NCBI GenBank assembly: GCA_002297365.1
Contig: DBKT01000011.1
Coordinates: 248,001 to 312,000 of the forward strand
Length of the DNA stretch: 64,000 nt
Source: Caryophanales bacterium UBA743
GTDB taxonomy: Bacteria; Bacillota_I; Bacilli_A; RFN20; CAG-826
Direction of reading: 5' to 3'
In this document: positions 56,138 through 63,607 of the stretch, piece after piece
How positions within the stretch are numbered: position 1 is the first letter of the stretch
Layout: each line of letters begins with the position of its first letter
Program-made: the position numbers and the translations under genes
Notes under the pieces: model-generated
Seen by the model: the letters and a program-made list of their open reading frames with translations, nothing else
What the model was told of the DNA's origin: nothing
The model's database searches: none

Positions 56138-56735
56138 AATCCATTGCCTCCAGAATCCGATACACTTTTTCTTCCACCTTCCTCATCCTCGCGTATCTGA
56201 AGAGGAAATCCATATCCTTGTCCTTTCCCTTCAGAAACGTCTTCACCGCCTTTAGGAATAGCTCCGAATCATAGTCATCTCTTTTCCTTATCATATCCAC
56301 GACCATCTTCTCCTTGGAGAAGCAGGTAACGCTATTCCCAAACATGGTCTCGGCGCTGACGTTTCCCAAATCGAACAGCTCGACATTGTTCTCAATGTGG
56401 AAAATGACATTTGGCCCTATGCTTTCTTTTCTCACGCGGCACCCCTTCGGGATCGTGAACTCAATCGAATCTGGAATCCTATCGGTCAGTCCAAGGAGAT
56501 AAAGCGCGGTCATTCCGGAATACACAATCCTCGGATATCTTCTCTGCAATTGAAAGAGCTCGTCAACGGTTTCATTTTTGGCGTAAACGCCACGCCTTAT
56601 CCTTACAAGATTATTGGAGCTGACGTACCTTGCAAAGGTCGCCGGCGGGATGCCTTCCGCGATTGCTTCCTTCCTGGATATGCTGCCGTCTCCAGTTTCC
56701 ATCATCCTTTCAAGCGTTTCATAATTCTGATTCAT
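56127..56735 (-). CDS. abiEi: AbiEi-family antitoxin
   Basis: About 202 residues from the ATG at 56735 (AGGTG 6 nt upstream; a GTG three codons earlier is also open). The N-terminal winged helix-turn-helix shows ISRKEAIAEGIPPATFARYV and LVRIRRGVYA; the middle has the family segment YSGMTALYLLGLTDRIPD and TIPKGCRVRK. AbiEi binds its own promoter and neutralises the AbiEii nucleotidyltransferase (type IV toxin-antitoxin). Positioned first in the operon. The nearest upstream palindrome is not obvious, so operator repeats are not claimed. Confidence 0.92.
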   Translation of the reverse strand: MNQNYETLERMMETGDGSISRKEAIAEGIPPATFARYVSSNNLVRIRRGVYAKNETVDELFQLQRRYPRIVYSGMTALYLLGLTDRIPDSIEFTIPKGCRVRKESIGPNVIFHIENNVELFDLGNVSAETMFGNSVTCFSKEKMVVDMIRKRDDYDSELFLKAVKTFLKGKDKDMDFLFRYARMRKVEEKVYRILEAMDYED

Positions 56736-56905
56736 TCGTATCACCTATTTTCATTATTAGTGTAACCGATGTATCATGAATTATCAACGTTTTTGCCCGC
56801 ATTCTCTGAAAAAACGTTAGATTTTGAGAAAGCCATACCGCCAGTTTAGAGCATTCGCTCCTGCAAATATGCTTTATTTGGATTTCGAGGAGCGTTTATC
56901 GCAAA

Positions 56906-56929
56906 AGGGAGGAACGCGTCCTCCTTGGC
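56906..56929 (-). terminator. Rho-independent terminator of the recombinase operon
   Basis: GGAGGA / TCCTCC with a 5-nt loop, followed by CTTTTGC on the minus strand; just downstream of the small DUF4177-like gene. Confidence 0.7.
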
Positions 56930-56936
56930 TTAAACA

Positions 56937-57098
56937 TCATCTTTTGAAGGCCAGCATGATATTGCAATCATCTATGATCTTAGACTCAACATATTCCCAT
57001 CCTCGTTCCTCCATCCTGTTGATTTCATCCGTGATCCTTTGCTGGGACACCTCTGACGATAGGGGGTAAAGAAATAGGTCAATCGTTTTGTATTCCAT
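56937..57098 (-). CDS. Small DUF4177-like protein (53 residues)
   Basis: A 53-codon ORF starting MEYKTIDLFLYPLSSEVSQQ with AAGGAG about 10 nt before its ATG; it overlaps the 3' end of the recombinase gene by 20 nt in another frame. The pattern (YKTIDL..., INRMEERGWEYVESK, ending ILAFKR-like MLAFKR) matches the small DUF4177-type fold. Function unknown; cotranscribed with the recombinase. Confidence 0.65.
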   Translation of the reverse strand: MEYKTIDLFLYPLSSEVSQQRITDEINRMEERGWEYVESKIIDDCNIMLAFKR

Positions 57099-58905
57099 CG
57101 ATTTTGCGTTCTCCTTCCATGTTCAGGCTCACATCCACATGAACCGACTTAACTAGTCTCTTTCTTTTCGAGCCCGTTTCCATTTTCTCGAAGATGAAAT
57201 GCGGATATTCGCATTCGAATTCCGTGAGCTTGACGGCATTATTCACATCGAATTTCCCGATGAAGTCCTTATCGCTGACGCCACATTTGAAGATGAAGTT
57301 CAACCTATGTGGGTCGGGATTGCCATTGGAGTCAAAACCTCCGACGATGATCTTGTCGATGGTCGTCTCGAGTATCTCCCTTTGGAACTCATCGATTTTC
57401 TTGTGCCTGAGGATGGTTTCCTTGAAGGCCTTGAGTTTCCCCTTCACTTCGGATTGCTCGCGCTTTTTGTCCTTATAGCGGTCAAGCTCCGCTTTCACCA
57501 TCTCTATTTCTTTCGTTATCGAGGCGTATTTCTTCTCGCAATCCTCTTTTGAGACGATTCCGCTGACCCTGAGTTCGACGATGTTGTCCTTCTGCTTCTC
57601 AAGATTTGAAATCTTAGCTTCCAAATCCGTGATTTTCTTTGCCGGGGAACTTGATAGGATGGTGTTCTCCACCGTTTCAAGGAATTCCTTCATCTGCTGT
57701 GAATCGTCTTGACCGATCAAGGCGTTTATCGATTCCAGGAAGGCCTTCTTGAGCAAATCCTCATCCACGGCGAGCGAATGGTTGCATTTCTCTTTCCCAC
57801 TCTTGGTGGCCGTCACGCATTGCCATGTCCTCATTTGGGGATTCGACCTCGAATTGTATTTGACCCTCCTTGTGAGTGTGCCTCCGCAATATCCGCATTG
57901 AAGCATACTAGAGAAGGAATAGGCCCTAGTTATCTTCTCCCTCGTTTTGTCGTTGTACTGATTCACCCCGCGCCTTGGGCAGGCTTTTTTCCTCCTGATT
58001 TCGTTCGCTTGCTTGAAGACCTCCTTGGAGACAATCGGCTCATGGTGGTTCTCCAAATAGAATTGGTCCGATTCGCCGAAATTCGCAAGCCTTCTTTTGG
58101 ATATCGGATCAACCGTGAACGTCTTCCCCAAGAGGATGTCCCCCTTGTATTTCTCATTTCCGATGATTCCGAGAACACCGCTGCTCCTCCATTCGAGGCT
58201 TCCGCTCTTGGTTTTGTACCCGAGCTCCTTAAGCTCTCTAGCGATGATGGTCGCGCCGGCACCTTCAATGTATCTTCTAAAAATGTAGCGAACCGTTTCA
58301 GCTTCTTCCTTGTTTACGGTCAAAGCCTTAGACTTCGCGTCGTAATCGTAACCAAGGCATCCATGGAAGCCGATTAATTCTCCTCTTTGCATCTTCATCT
58401 TTAGCCCTTTTTTGACGTGCTCGGATGTGTTATGGACTTCCTGTTGGGCGACCGAGGAAAGGATAGTCAAGAGCAATTCGCCATCCATCGTGAGCGTGTT
58501 GATGTTCTCCTCTTCGAAATAAATGGCGACATTCTTCTCTTTTAGCATCCTCACGTATTTCAGAGTATCGAGGGTGTTTCTTGCGAATCTAGAGATGGAT
58601 TTCGTCATGATGAGGTCGATTTCTCCATCCAAAGCCGAATTGATCATCCTTTGGAAATCCTCCCTCTTGTCGATTTTGGTTCCGGATATGGCCTCGTCCG
58701 CGAATATCTTCACGAGTTTCCAGTCATCCCTTTCCTCGATTTTTTCCTTGTAATATCTGACCTGCGATTCATAGCTCGAAATCTGCTCCTCGGAATCCGT
58801 GGAGACGCGGCAATAGGCCGCCACCCTGAGTTTCTTGCTTGCCTCGTTGGAGTTCCTATTCACCCCAATGGTTTTCGCTTTTATGTGTGTGACTGTTCCG
58901 AGCAT
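57079..58905 (-). CDS. Large serine recombinase (integrase/resolvase)
   Basis: A 608-residue site-specific recombinase. Resolvase domain: AAYCRVSTDSEEQ with catalytic Ser35, then ISRFARNTLDTL. Recombinase domain around GFHGCLGYDYDAKSK and YIFRRYIEGAGATIIARELKELGY. Zinc ribbon: CGYCGG ... WQC ... C (about 345-385). A long coiled coil (~430-500) is followed by the C-terminal domain. Such enzymes integrate and excise conjugative elements through short att sites. AAAGGAGG overlaps the stop of the upstream SHOCT-like gene. The N-terminal ~25 residues before the resolvase fold are an extension. Confidence 0.95.
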   Translation of the reverse strand: MLGTVTHIKAKTIGVNRNSNEASKKLRVAAYCRVSTDSEEQISSYESQVRYYKEKIEERDDWKLVKIFADEAISGTKIDKREDFQRMINSALDGEIDLIMTKSISRFARNTLDTLKYVRMLKEKNVAIYFEEENINTLTMDGELLLTILSSVAQQEVHNTSEHVKKGLKMKMQRGELIGFHGCLGYDYDAKSKALTVNKEEAETVRYIFRRYIEGAGATIIARELKELGYKTKSGSLEWRSSGVLGIIGNEKYKGDILLGKTFTVDPISKRRLANFGESDQFYLENHHEPIVSKEVFKQANEIRRKKACPRRGVNQYNDKTREKITRAYSFSSMLQCGYCGGTLTRRVKYNSRSNPQMRTWQCVTATKSGKEKCNHSLAVDEDLLKKAFLESINALIGQDDSQQMKEFLETVENTILSSSPAKKITDLEAKISNLEKQKDNIVELRVSGIVSKEDCEKKYASITKEIEMVKAELDRYKDKKREQSEVKGKLKAFKETILRHKKIDEFQREILETTIDKIIVGGFDSNGNPDPHRLNFIFKCGVSDKDFIGKFDVNNAVKLTEFECEYPHFIFEKMETGSKRKRLVKSVHVDVSLNMEGERKIDGIQND

Positions 58906-58920
58906 TTCCGAAAGCCTCCT

Positions 58921-59073
58921 TTATGCATGCGTGTTGAATTTCGCCAACAAAGCCTTTTTGATCCTAATGAACTCATCACTGTTGATGGCCTTTCCTTGAT
59001 AAAGGATATAAAGCCAATGGAGCTGAGTGGCGTAATCGAGCATGTCCTTTGTCTTTCTTTCAACCTTGCTAAT
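58921..59073 (-). CDS. Small SHOCT-like protein, probable ATT start
   Basis: A 50-residue ORF: I/M-SKVERKTKDMLDYATQLH... through ...IRIKKALLAKFNTHA. The second half (QGKAINSDEFIRIKKALL) matches the SHOCT pattern found in small proteins of recombinase operons. A perfect AAGGAGG lies 8 nt before ATT (59073-59071), with no ATG, GTG or TTG at that distance, implying an AUU start as in infC. An internal ATG (59043) with a weaker AAAGGA is the alternative. Its stop lies in the recombinase ribosome site. Confidence 0.55.
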   Translation of the reverse strand: MSKVERKTKDMLDYATQLHWLYILYQGKAINSDEFIRIKKALLAKFNTHA

Positions 59074-59093
59074 AGTTAAGTCCTCCTTAATAG

Positions 59094-59173
59094 AACTATA
59101 TTAGTTTGGCTTGCAATATCAGTATACAACCATCATAGGTTGTTTGTAAAGAATAAATCAAACTAATATAGTT
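59094..59173. promoter_or_regulatory. Divergent promoter with 15-bp inverted operator pair
   Basis: AACTATATTAGTTTG (59094-59108) and its exact complement CAAACTAATATAGTT (59159-59173) flank a central palindrome ACAACC/GGTTGT (59126-59131/59138-59143). One arm lies near each divergent promoter (recombinase operon leftward, XRE gene rightward), as in phage-type repressor switches. Confidence 0.7.
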
Positions 59174-59231
59174 ATTTTAAATTGATTTTATTAAACTTTT
59201 TTGGTATGCTTGATATAGAGGTGAACTCAAT

Positions 59232-59594
59232 ATGGAAGAAAGCATCACACCACGCGCAAGCATATCAAAATACATATCCAAATTCCTTGAGGAATCGAAG
59301 ATGTCCAAAGCGGCATTCGGCAAGCTCATCGGGGTAACTCCCACCTCCGTCACAAGGTGGATCGAATGCGTGTGTGCTCCAGACATCGACCTTCTTCCAA
59401 AGATTTCCGAAGTCCTCAACGTCTCCATCCCGGAGCTTCTCGGCGTCGGCGTGGAGAAGCCGCTTACCCCTTCCGAGGTGAAAATCGTGAGGGAATATTC
59501 TTCCAACATGTCCTTCAAGGAATTCGTGGACCTGTACATGAGCGATGGAGATTTCAGGAAATCCATCGATTACATCGTCTCCCTCACCGCTTAA
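59232..59594 (+). CDS. XRE-family transcriptional regulator of the mobile element
   Basis: A 120-residue regulator. Helix-turn-helix: FLEESKMSKAAFGKLIGVTP then TSVTRWIECVCAPDIDLLPK (about residues 18-58), Cro/C1 type. The C-terminal ~45 residues (SFKEFVDLYMSDGDFRKSID) are probably for dimerisation. GAGGTG precedes the ATG. It is divergent from the recombinase operon across the 59094-59173 palindromes and therefore the probable repressor of excision. It converges on the 59591 gene with a 4-nt overlap. Confidence 0.88.
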   Translation: MEESITPRASISKYISKFLEESKMSKAAFGKLIGVTPTSVTRWIECVCAPDIDLLPKISEVLNVSIPELLGVGVEKPLTPSEVKIVREYSSNMSFKEFVDLYMSDGDFRKSIDYIVSLTA

Positions 59595-60070
59595 ACGCCC
59601 AGTATCTGAAGAAGGGCGCCAGCGAGTCTCACATACCATCTGTCATCGAATTTGTATTCCAAGTCAGCATCCACAGTGCTGGCTTTTTTGATTCCCATCC
59701 GATAGAGATAGCAATGCGCGGCAAGCTCCCCTTCCGCATTCATGATGGTTCTGTCAAACTTATTTTCAGCATCTGAATAGATTAACGAAAGCAGCTCCCA
59801 GCGCATTTTCCTATCGAGTTTGTAGCAATCCTTAATTTTCATGGATTCCGGATAGTAGATAACCTCCGTCGTCTCGCCGTTCGAGAGTTGGTAGGTTTCG
59901 CATTTGCCAATTTCATATGGTTCTCTAATAAACTTACCTACATAACTGACGTTTCTTGCGTAATTGTAGGAATAGATGGAAACCAGGGAGATTGTTGCGA
60001 CAAGAAGGTTAAGCCACCATCTCCGCTTCTTCTCTGAGCTTTTCGACGTCGCTTTTCGTGTAAAAGCCAT
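59591..60070 (-). CDS. Single-pass membrane protein, unknown
   Basis: About 159 residues from ATG 60070 (MAFTRKATSKSSEKKRRWWL; AAGGGG close upstream; longer frame lacks a site). One TM helix at ~20-38 after a Lys/Arg-rich N-terminus, then a soluble domain with paired Cys residues (GKCETYQL, KDCYKLDRK). No family recognised. It starts inside the preceding gene (62-nt overlap), so it is the last gene of the rightward-to-leftward accessory operon. Confidence 0.65.
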   Translation of the reverse strand: MAFTRKATSKSSEKKRRWWLNLLVATISLVSIYSYNYARNVSYVGKFIREPYEIGKCETYQLSNGETTEVIYYPESMKIKDCYKLDRKMRWELLSLIYSDAENKFDRTIMNAEGELAAHCYLYRMGIKKASTVDADLEYKFDDRWYVRLAGALLQILGV

Positions 60071-60533
60071 AGTACCCCTTCGGCCTTTTGAACCCGAGGC
60101 ATCTGTATTCCTCATCCAACCCTTCCTTTAGATCCCTGAAAACTGGCTTTTCGCTTTGCCCGCAGACGAAATAACGCCATTTGCCGTCTTTGCCATAGAC
60201 GTAGCAATACTCAATCCAGGAATCGGGGGAATTGATGTCATCCAAGTCGATGATCTTTGGTTCGGTGCCTTTTTCTCTCCTGTCGCGTCCATAGAAAACG
60301 GTCACGCCTTCCTGCCTATCTTCAAAGGAATGAGCAAAATCGGGATTCGGATCGATACATTCATTCAATGTCGCCATGTCTCCCAAAGAAATGAGTTTCT
60401 CCACCTTCGCCCTGTCGGAATAATGATCGAGCAGCATCGCGCCGTTATAAGTCAGATAGCCATCGCTATGGCAATAGCTCCCCAAGATCCTCCCGTCATC
60501 CAGCTCGATGCCGATATAACTTCTCGTGCTCAT
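60009..60533 (-). CDS. MSTRSYIG-type accessory protein of mobile elements
   Basis: About 174 residues starting MSTRSYIGIELDDGRILGSY, an opening typical of plasmid/phage proteins of unknown function. The region CHSDGYLTYNGAMLLDHYSD and EGVTVFYGRD follows. The ATG lies one base after the stop of the upstream gene (TGATATG), indicating coupled translation; a longer frame to 60554 is less likely. Cytoplasmic, no TM. Function unknown. Confidence 0.75.
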   Translation of the reverse strand: MSTRSYIGIELDDGRILGSYCHSDGYLTYNGAMLLDHYSDRAKVEKLISLGDMATLNECIDPNPDFAHSFEDRQEGVTVFYGRDRREKGTEPKIIDLDDINSPDSWIEYCYVYGKDGKWRYFVCGQSEKPVFRDLKEGLDEEYRCLGFKRPKGYYGFYTKSDVEKLREEAEMVA

Positions 60534-60534
60534 A

Positions 60535-61665
60535 TCAGAAGCTGACGACCCCATCGCTTAATTGGATGGAATTAACCATCTGAGCATTGAGATTCATATC
60601 GACGAGAGCATTGAATTTCTCGGTTCCGTTGACGCTTACCTTCGCTCGGTATCCAGAGCCCTGCTTGACGGCAGCCTTGTAGTTGTTGATGAAATCGGAT
60701 GCGATGGTTCTTGAGGTCCCCAATTCATCCCTATAAGTGTGATACATGATATATTGGAAGCTAGCCAAGTCAATAAATTCCTGTTTGGTGAAATTGACGC
60801 TCCCATCAAGGGTGATGCAGCCTCTCATGTATTTGTCGACTGCGGATGACAACACATTCAAGAATTGGCTCTTATCAGTGTAAGATACGCCTTTGTAATA
60901 ATAGGTTCCGCTAGAATAGGTAGATGGGTTCACGGCTTCCCCGAACAAGGAGCGGAAAGAAACCTTCGATGAATCGTAATCGACGCTGAGAGAGAACTTA
61001 TCTTCCCTCAATCCCTTGGTTCCGACGGAATAGACGGAGCTAATTGCGTTGATCTTTACCGGTTTGCCATCCGTGAAAGCATTGTTCTCAAAAGCAATGC
61101 TAAAAGGAGTCAAAACCTTCCTTTCGCAATCAATGAGAAGACCGGCCTTGACGCTTGGGTTATCCTTAAGGCTTAAGTCGAAATTGATTTTCCTGCCGAA
61201 TGCCTTCTTGCACGTGAAGGTGATTGTCTTTTCGGCGGGATTGATGGAGTAGGTCATGTAATCCTCGACCTTTTTGCTGGCGTTGTATTCCCAATCGTAT
61301 TGGCTGTCGGTTCCTCTATTCCAATCCAATCCCGCGTTGAAATCGGTGACAACGGCCTCCTTCGGATCAAGGGAGTAGCTCACAACCTTGGTGACGGTAC
61401 CATCTGCATTGGATACCGTGCTCAAAAGCTTAATGTGGATGCCTTTGGCCTCGCTCACGCTGAAATCGTTGTCTTTACCTTCGTCGGTTTTCTCGATAGA
61501 TTTAATGGCCTCTTGGTATCCGTAAACGGCACCGCCGACGAACGCGCCAAGGCCTAAGATAGCGCATCCCGTGATGATTAAAGCCGTCTTTAACGTTTTA
61601 TGCGTCTTTTTCTTTGCGTTGAAATTGCTTTGCATCTGATTTCTCATATTTGATTTTCCTTTCAT
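60535..61665 (-). CDS. Membrane-anchored extracellular protein, unknown
   Basis: A 376-residue protein. The start at 61665 overlaps the upstream stop (ATGA); an alternative ATG at 61647 has AAAGGA upstream. One TM helix (about 27-48, ALIITGCAILGLGAFVGGAV) anchors a ~320-residue external domain with beta-sandwich-like segments (FSIAFENNAF, KFSLSVDYDSSKVSFRSL). No family recognised. Operon context with mobile-element genes suggests a surface role for the element, such as mating contact or exclusion, but this is speculative. Confidence 0.75.
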   Translation of the reverse strand: MKGKSNMRNQMQSNFNAKKKTHKTLKTALIITGCAILGLGAFVGGAVYGYQEAIKSIEKTDEGKDNDFSVSEAKGIHIKLLSTVSNADGTVTKVVSYSLDPKEAVVTDFNAGLDWNRGTDSQYDWEYNASKKVEDYMTYSINPAEKTITFTCKKAFGRKINFDLSLKDNPSVKAGLLIDCERKVLTPFSIAFENNAFTDGKPVKINAISSVYSVGTKGLREDKFSLSVDYDSSKVSFRSLFGEAVNPSTYSSGTYYYKGVSYTDKSQFLNVLSSAVDKYMRGCITLDGSVNFTKQEFIDLASFQYIMYHTYRDELGTSRTIASDFINNYKAAVKQGSGYRAKVSVNGTEKFNALVDMNLNAQMVNSIQLSDGVVSF

Positions 61666-62450
61666 AGTTCTGCTTCTTCCTTCTGAACGTAATTTCCTAT
61701 TTTCTCATCGAAGTCATAATCTTCCTCGTTGCCCCAGAGATCGAAGCTCATCTCATAAGCTTCCTTGGAATAGGGATCGAATTGGTTCTCCTCCACTGCT
61801 AGCCCATTCTCATAAACGTAGCGTCCACTCATGAATCCGGTTTGTTCCTCGGCGTACTCATGAACGATTCTCACATTTGGATGCATTCTGGCCATTTTCT
61901 CGATTGCGGGAACTGCAGGGGACCAAGCCGTGTCGAAGTAAACCGACTTTCCGTCTTCGGATAGGAAGGTATTGCATGAATTCCATTTAGTGCCCCAGTT
62001 TCGGATGGACCATTCGTACCAATCAGGCACGCCGAACTTGCACAGGTTGTCGAAGACCTTCTTCCCCAAATCAATGGTTGCGTAGAACTTGCCATTGTAT
62101 TTTTCCTTGAGCTCTTCAATTTGCTTCGGCTTGATGACGCAGACGCCGATCCTTTCGTAATCGTTGGTGTTGAACGCCTTTTCAAGCAATCCGATGAACT
62201 TTTTGACAGGGACGACTTTATCCCTTTTGTCGCCGATGACATCAATGAGCGGATTGATCTTGGCGATGTAAAGGAGAAGCCCGTCGAGCGACCTTGAGCT
62301 TTTTTCGACCTTTAGCTCTTCCGGCATCCTCTCGATAGTATTGAAGTCGAAAGCCTCTTGCCCGTTCTCGTCCTTTGCGAGATGGGCGAATAGGACGGCC
62401 TTTGCATCCTTCCCCTCTATTCTGATTCGGTTTGTCACCCAGTTTGGCAT
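61662..62450 (-). CDS. DUF1281-family (YubB/Api92-like) protein
   Basis: A 262-residue cytoplasmic protein. It opens MPNWVTNRIRIEGKDAKAVL and has the hallmark PDWYEWSIRNWGTKWN (~142-157) and FDTAWSPAVPAIEKMA, the DUF1281/ferredoxin-like family common on conjugative plasmids and phages. The middle insertion (residues 50-120) is lineage-specific. AAGGAGG lies upstream of the ATG. Role unknown, possibly antirestriction or single-strand DNA related in other systems; not inferable here. Confidence 0.85.
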   Translation of the reverse strand: MPNWVTNRIRIEGKDAKAVLFAHLAKDENGQEAFDFNTIERMPEELKVEKSSRSLDGLLLYIAKINPLIDVIGDKRDKVVPVKKFIGLLEKAFNTNDYERIGVCVIKPKQIEELKEKYNGKFYATIDLGKKVFDNLCKFGVPDWYEWSIRNWGTKWNSCNTFLSEDGKSVYFDTAWSPAVPAIEKMARMHPNVRIVHEYAEEQTGFMSGRYVYENGLAVEENQFDPYSKEAYEMSFDLWGNEEDYDFDEKIGNYVQKEEAEL

Positions 62451-62474
62451 AGAATCCTCCTTCTTTTCTTTCCT

Positions 62475-62810
62475 TCATCTTTTCCTCCGTACGCTCTCTT
62501 CAAGGCGAGCTCGGTTGCTTTTGTGGAAATCGATGAGCTGGTTGAGATAATGCGTGTCTTTCGAGAACACGCTGTTCCTCACGTATCTTCCCCACAAAGT
62601 CTTCAATATCTCATTCATTTGGCTCATCTCCTCAAATTGGGAATCGCTAAGGATTCCGTTGAGGACGTATATGTGGATTTCCTTGTAGAAAGAGATCATG
62701 AGCGCATTTTCGATGGCGTAGCGAGCGCCTCTCTTCATCGCGTTTCCGATGAAGCTTTTGTATTCCTTGTGAACCTTTGAGGCGACCGCTCTTTTGATTT
62801 CGTCCGTCAT
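62475..62810 (-). CDS. Hypothetical protein of mobile-element operon
   Basis: A 111-residue, largely helical, basic protein (MTDEIKRAVASKVHKEYKSF...). Its ATG overlaps the previous stop (ATGA). Segments such as ALMISFYKEIHIYVLNGILSD resemble DUF3848-type proteins only loosely. Cytoplasmic; no function assigned. Confidence 0.7.
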   Translation of the reverse strand: MTDEIKRAVASKVHKEYKSFIGNAMKRGARYAIENALMISFYKEIHIYVLNGILSDSQFEEMSQMNEILKTLWGRYVRNSVFSKDTHYLNQLIDFHKSNRARLEESVRRKR

Positions 62811-63598
62811 AGAACGGCCTCCTCCCTTTTCATCTCGGCCCTTCTTTGCTCCATGGCGTGAAAGGCGTCGATGAAATCCATGCCATCGACCTTGTTTTGA
62901 TCGATGTAAGCCATGATCTTCTCGGTCTGTTTTTCCGTAAGGGATATGGAAGCGCCCGTGTTGGGATCATAACCGACAAAAATCAGGCACCCTCCCATCA
63001 CATGGTCATATTCGGGCAGCATGACGTTTGGAGAGGAGCCATTGTTTAGGAAATCATCGTTGCAGATGATGTCGGCTTGCCCTTCCATGCCCGGAACCGA
63101 AGTCATGTCGATCAAGCCTCCGACCCTCTTCTGGAATTCCTTGACGCTGTTTTTGATTTCAACGACCTTCGGTTCCTTGTTTTCTTCTTTGACCACAGCC
63201 TTGATGACGTCCTGAAACATTGAGCTTTCCCTATCGCGGAACATCTCGAGTGTATCCTCCTCATCGGCGAGCTTGCTTTCGTCGAACTCATATTCCGGAT
63301 ATACGCAATAGCCAGAGCCTTGGACGTATCCCGTTGGCTTGCCCAAACCATTATCCTCTATGAGCTTTTTCGCCCAAGGACAGTTATTGGTATCGACGAA
63401 GGCGACATTTCCTTTGCCGACTTGTGGGCTTTTGGAATTGCTGAGATTAACCGTCATGACGGCATATGGTTCAAGGGTATCCACATCATACAAATCAACC
63501 GCCAAGCCGCCCTTGGCGTATTCCTGGCGGATAGGCAACAGCCTGATTTCGCCATCTAACCCTTTGAGATTTATGATTTTATTTTCGTAGTCTTTCAT
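62807..63598 (-). CDS. DUF4313/DUF3846-like two-domain protein
   Basis: A 263-residue protein. N-terminal half: RQEYAKGGLAVDLYDVDTLE, VNLSNSKSPQ, VDTNNCPWAKKLIEDNGLG and GYCVYPEYEF, matching DUF4313 of conjugative elements. C-terminal half: RVGGLIDMTSVPG, ADIICNDDFLNNGSSPNVML and HVMGGCLIFVGYDPNTG, resembling DUF3846. GGAGG is upstream of the ATG. Both domains are found in the accessory blocks of integrative elements and have no established activity. Confidence 0.8.
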   Translation of the reverse strand: MKDYENKIINLKGLDGEIRLLPIRQEYAKGGLAVDLYDVDTLEPYAVMTVNLSNSKSPQVGKGNVAFVDTNNCPWAKKLIEDNGLGKPTGYVQGSGYCVYPEYEFDESKLADEEDTLEMFRDRESSMFQDVIKAVVKEENKEPKVVEIKNSVKEFQKRVGGLIDMTSVPGMEGQADIICNDDFLNNGSSPNVMLPEYDHVMGGCLIFVGYDPNTGASISLTEKQTEKIMAYIDQNKVDGMDFIDAFHAMEQRRAEMKREEAVL

Positions 63599-63607
63599 TG
63601 TTTCCTC

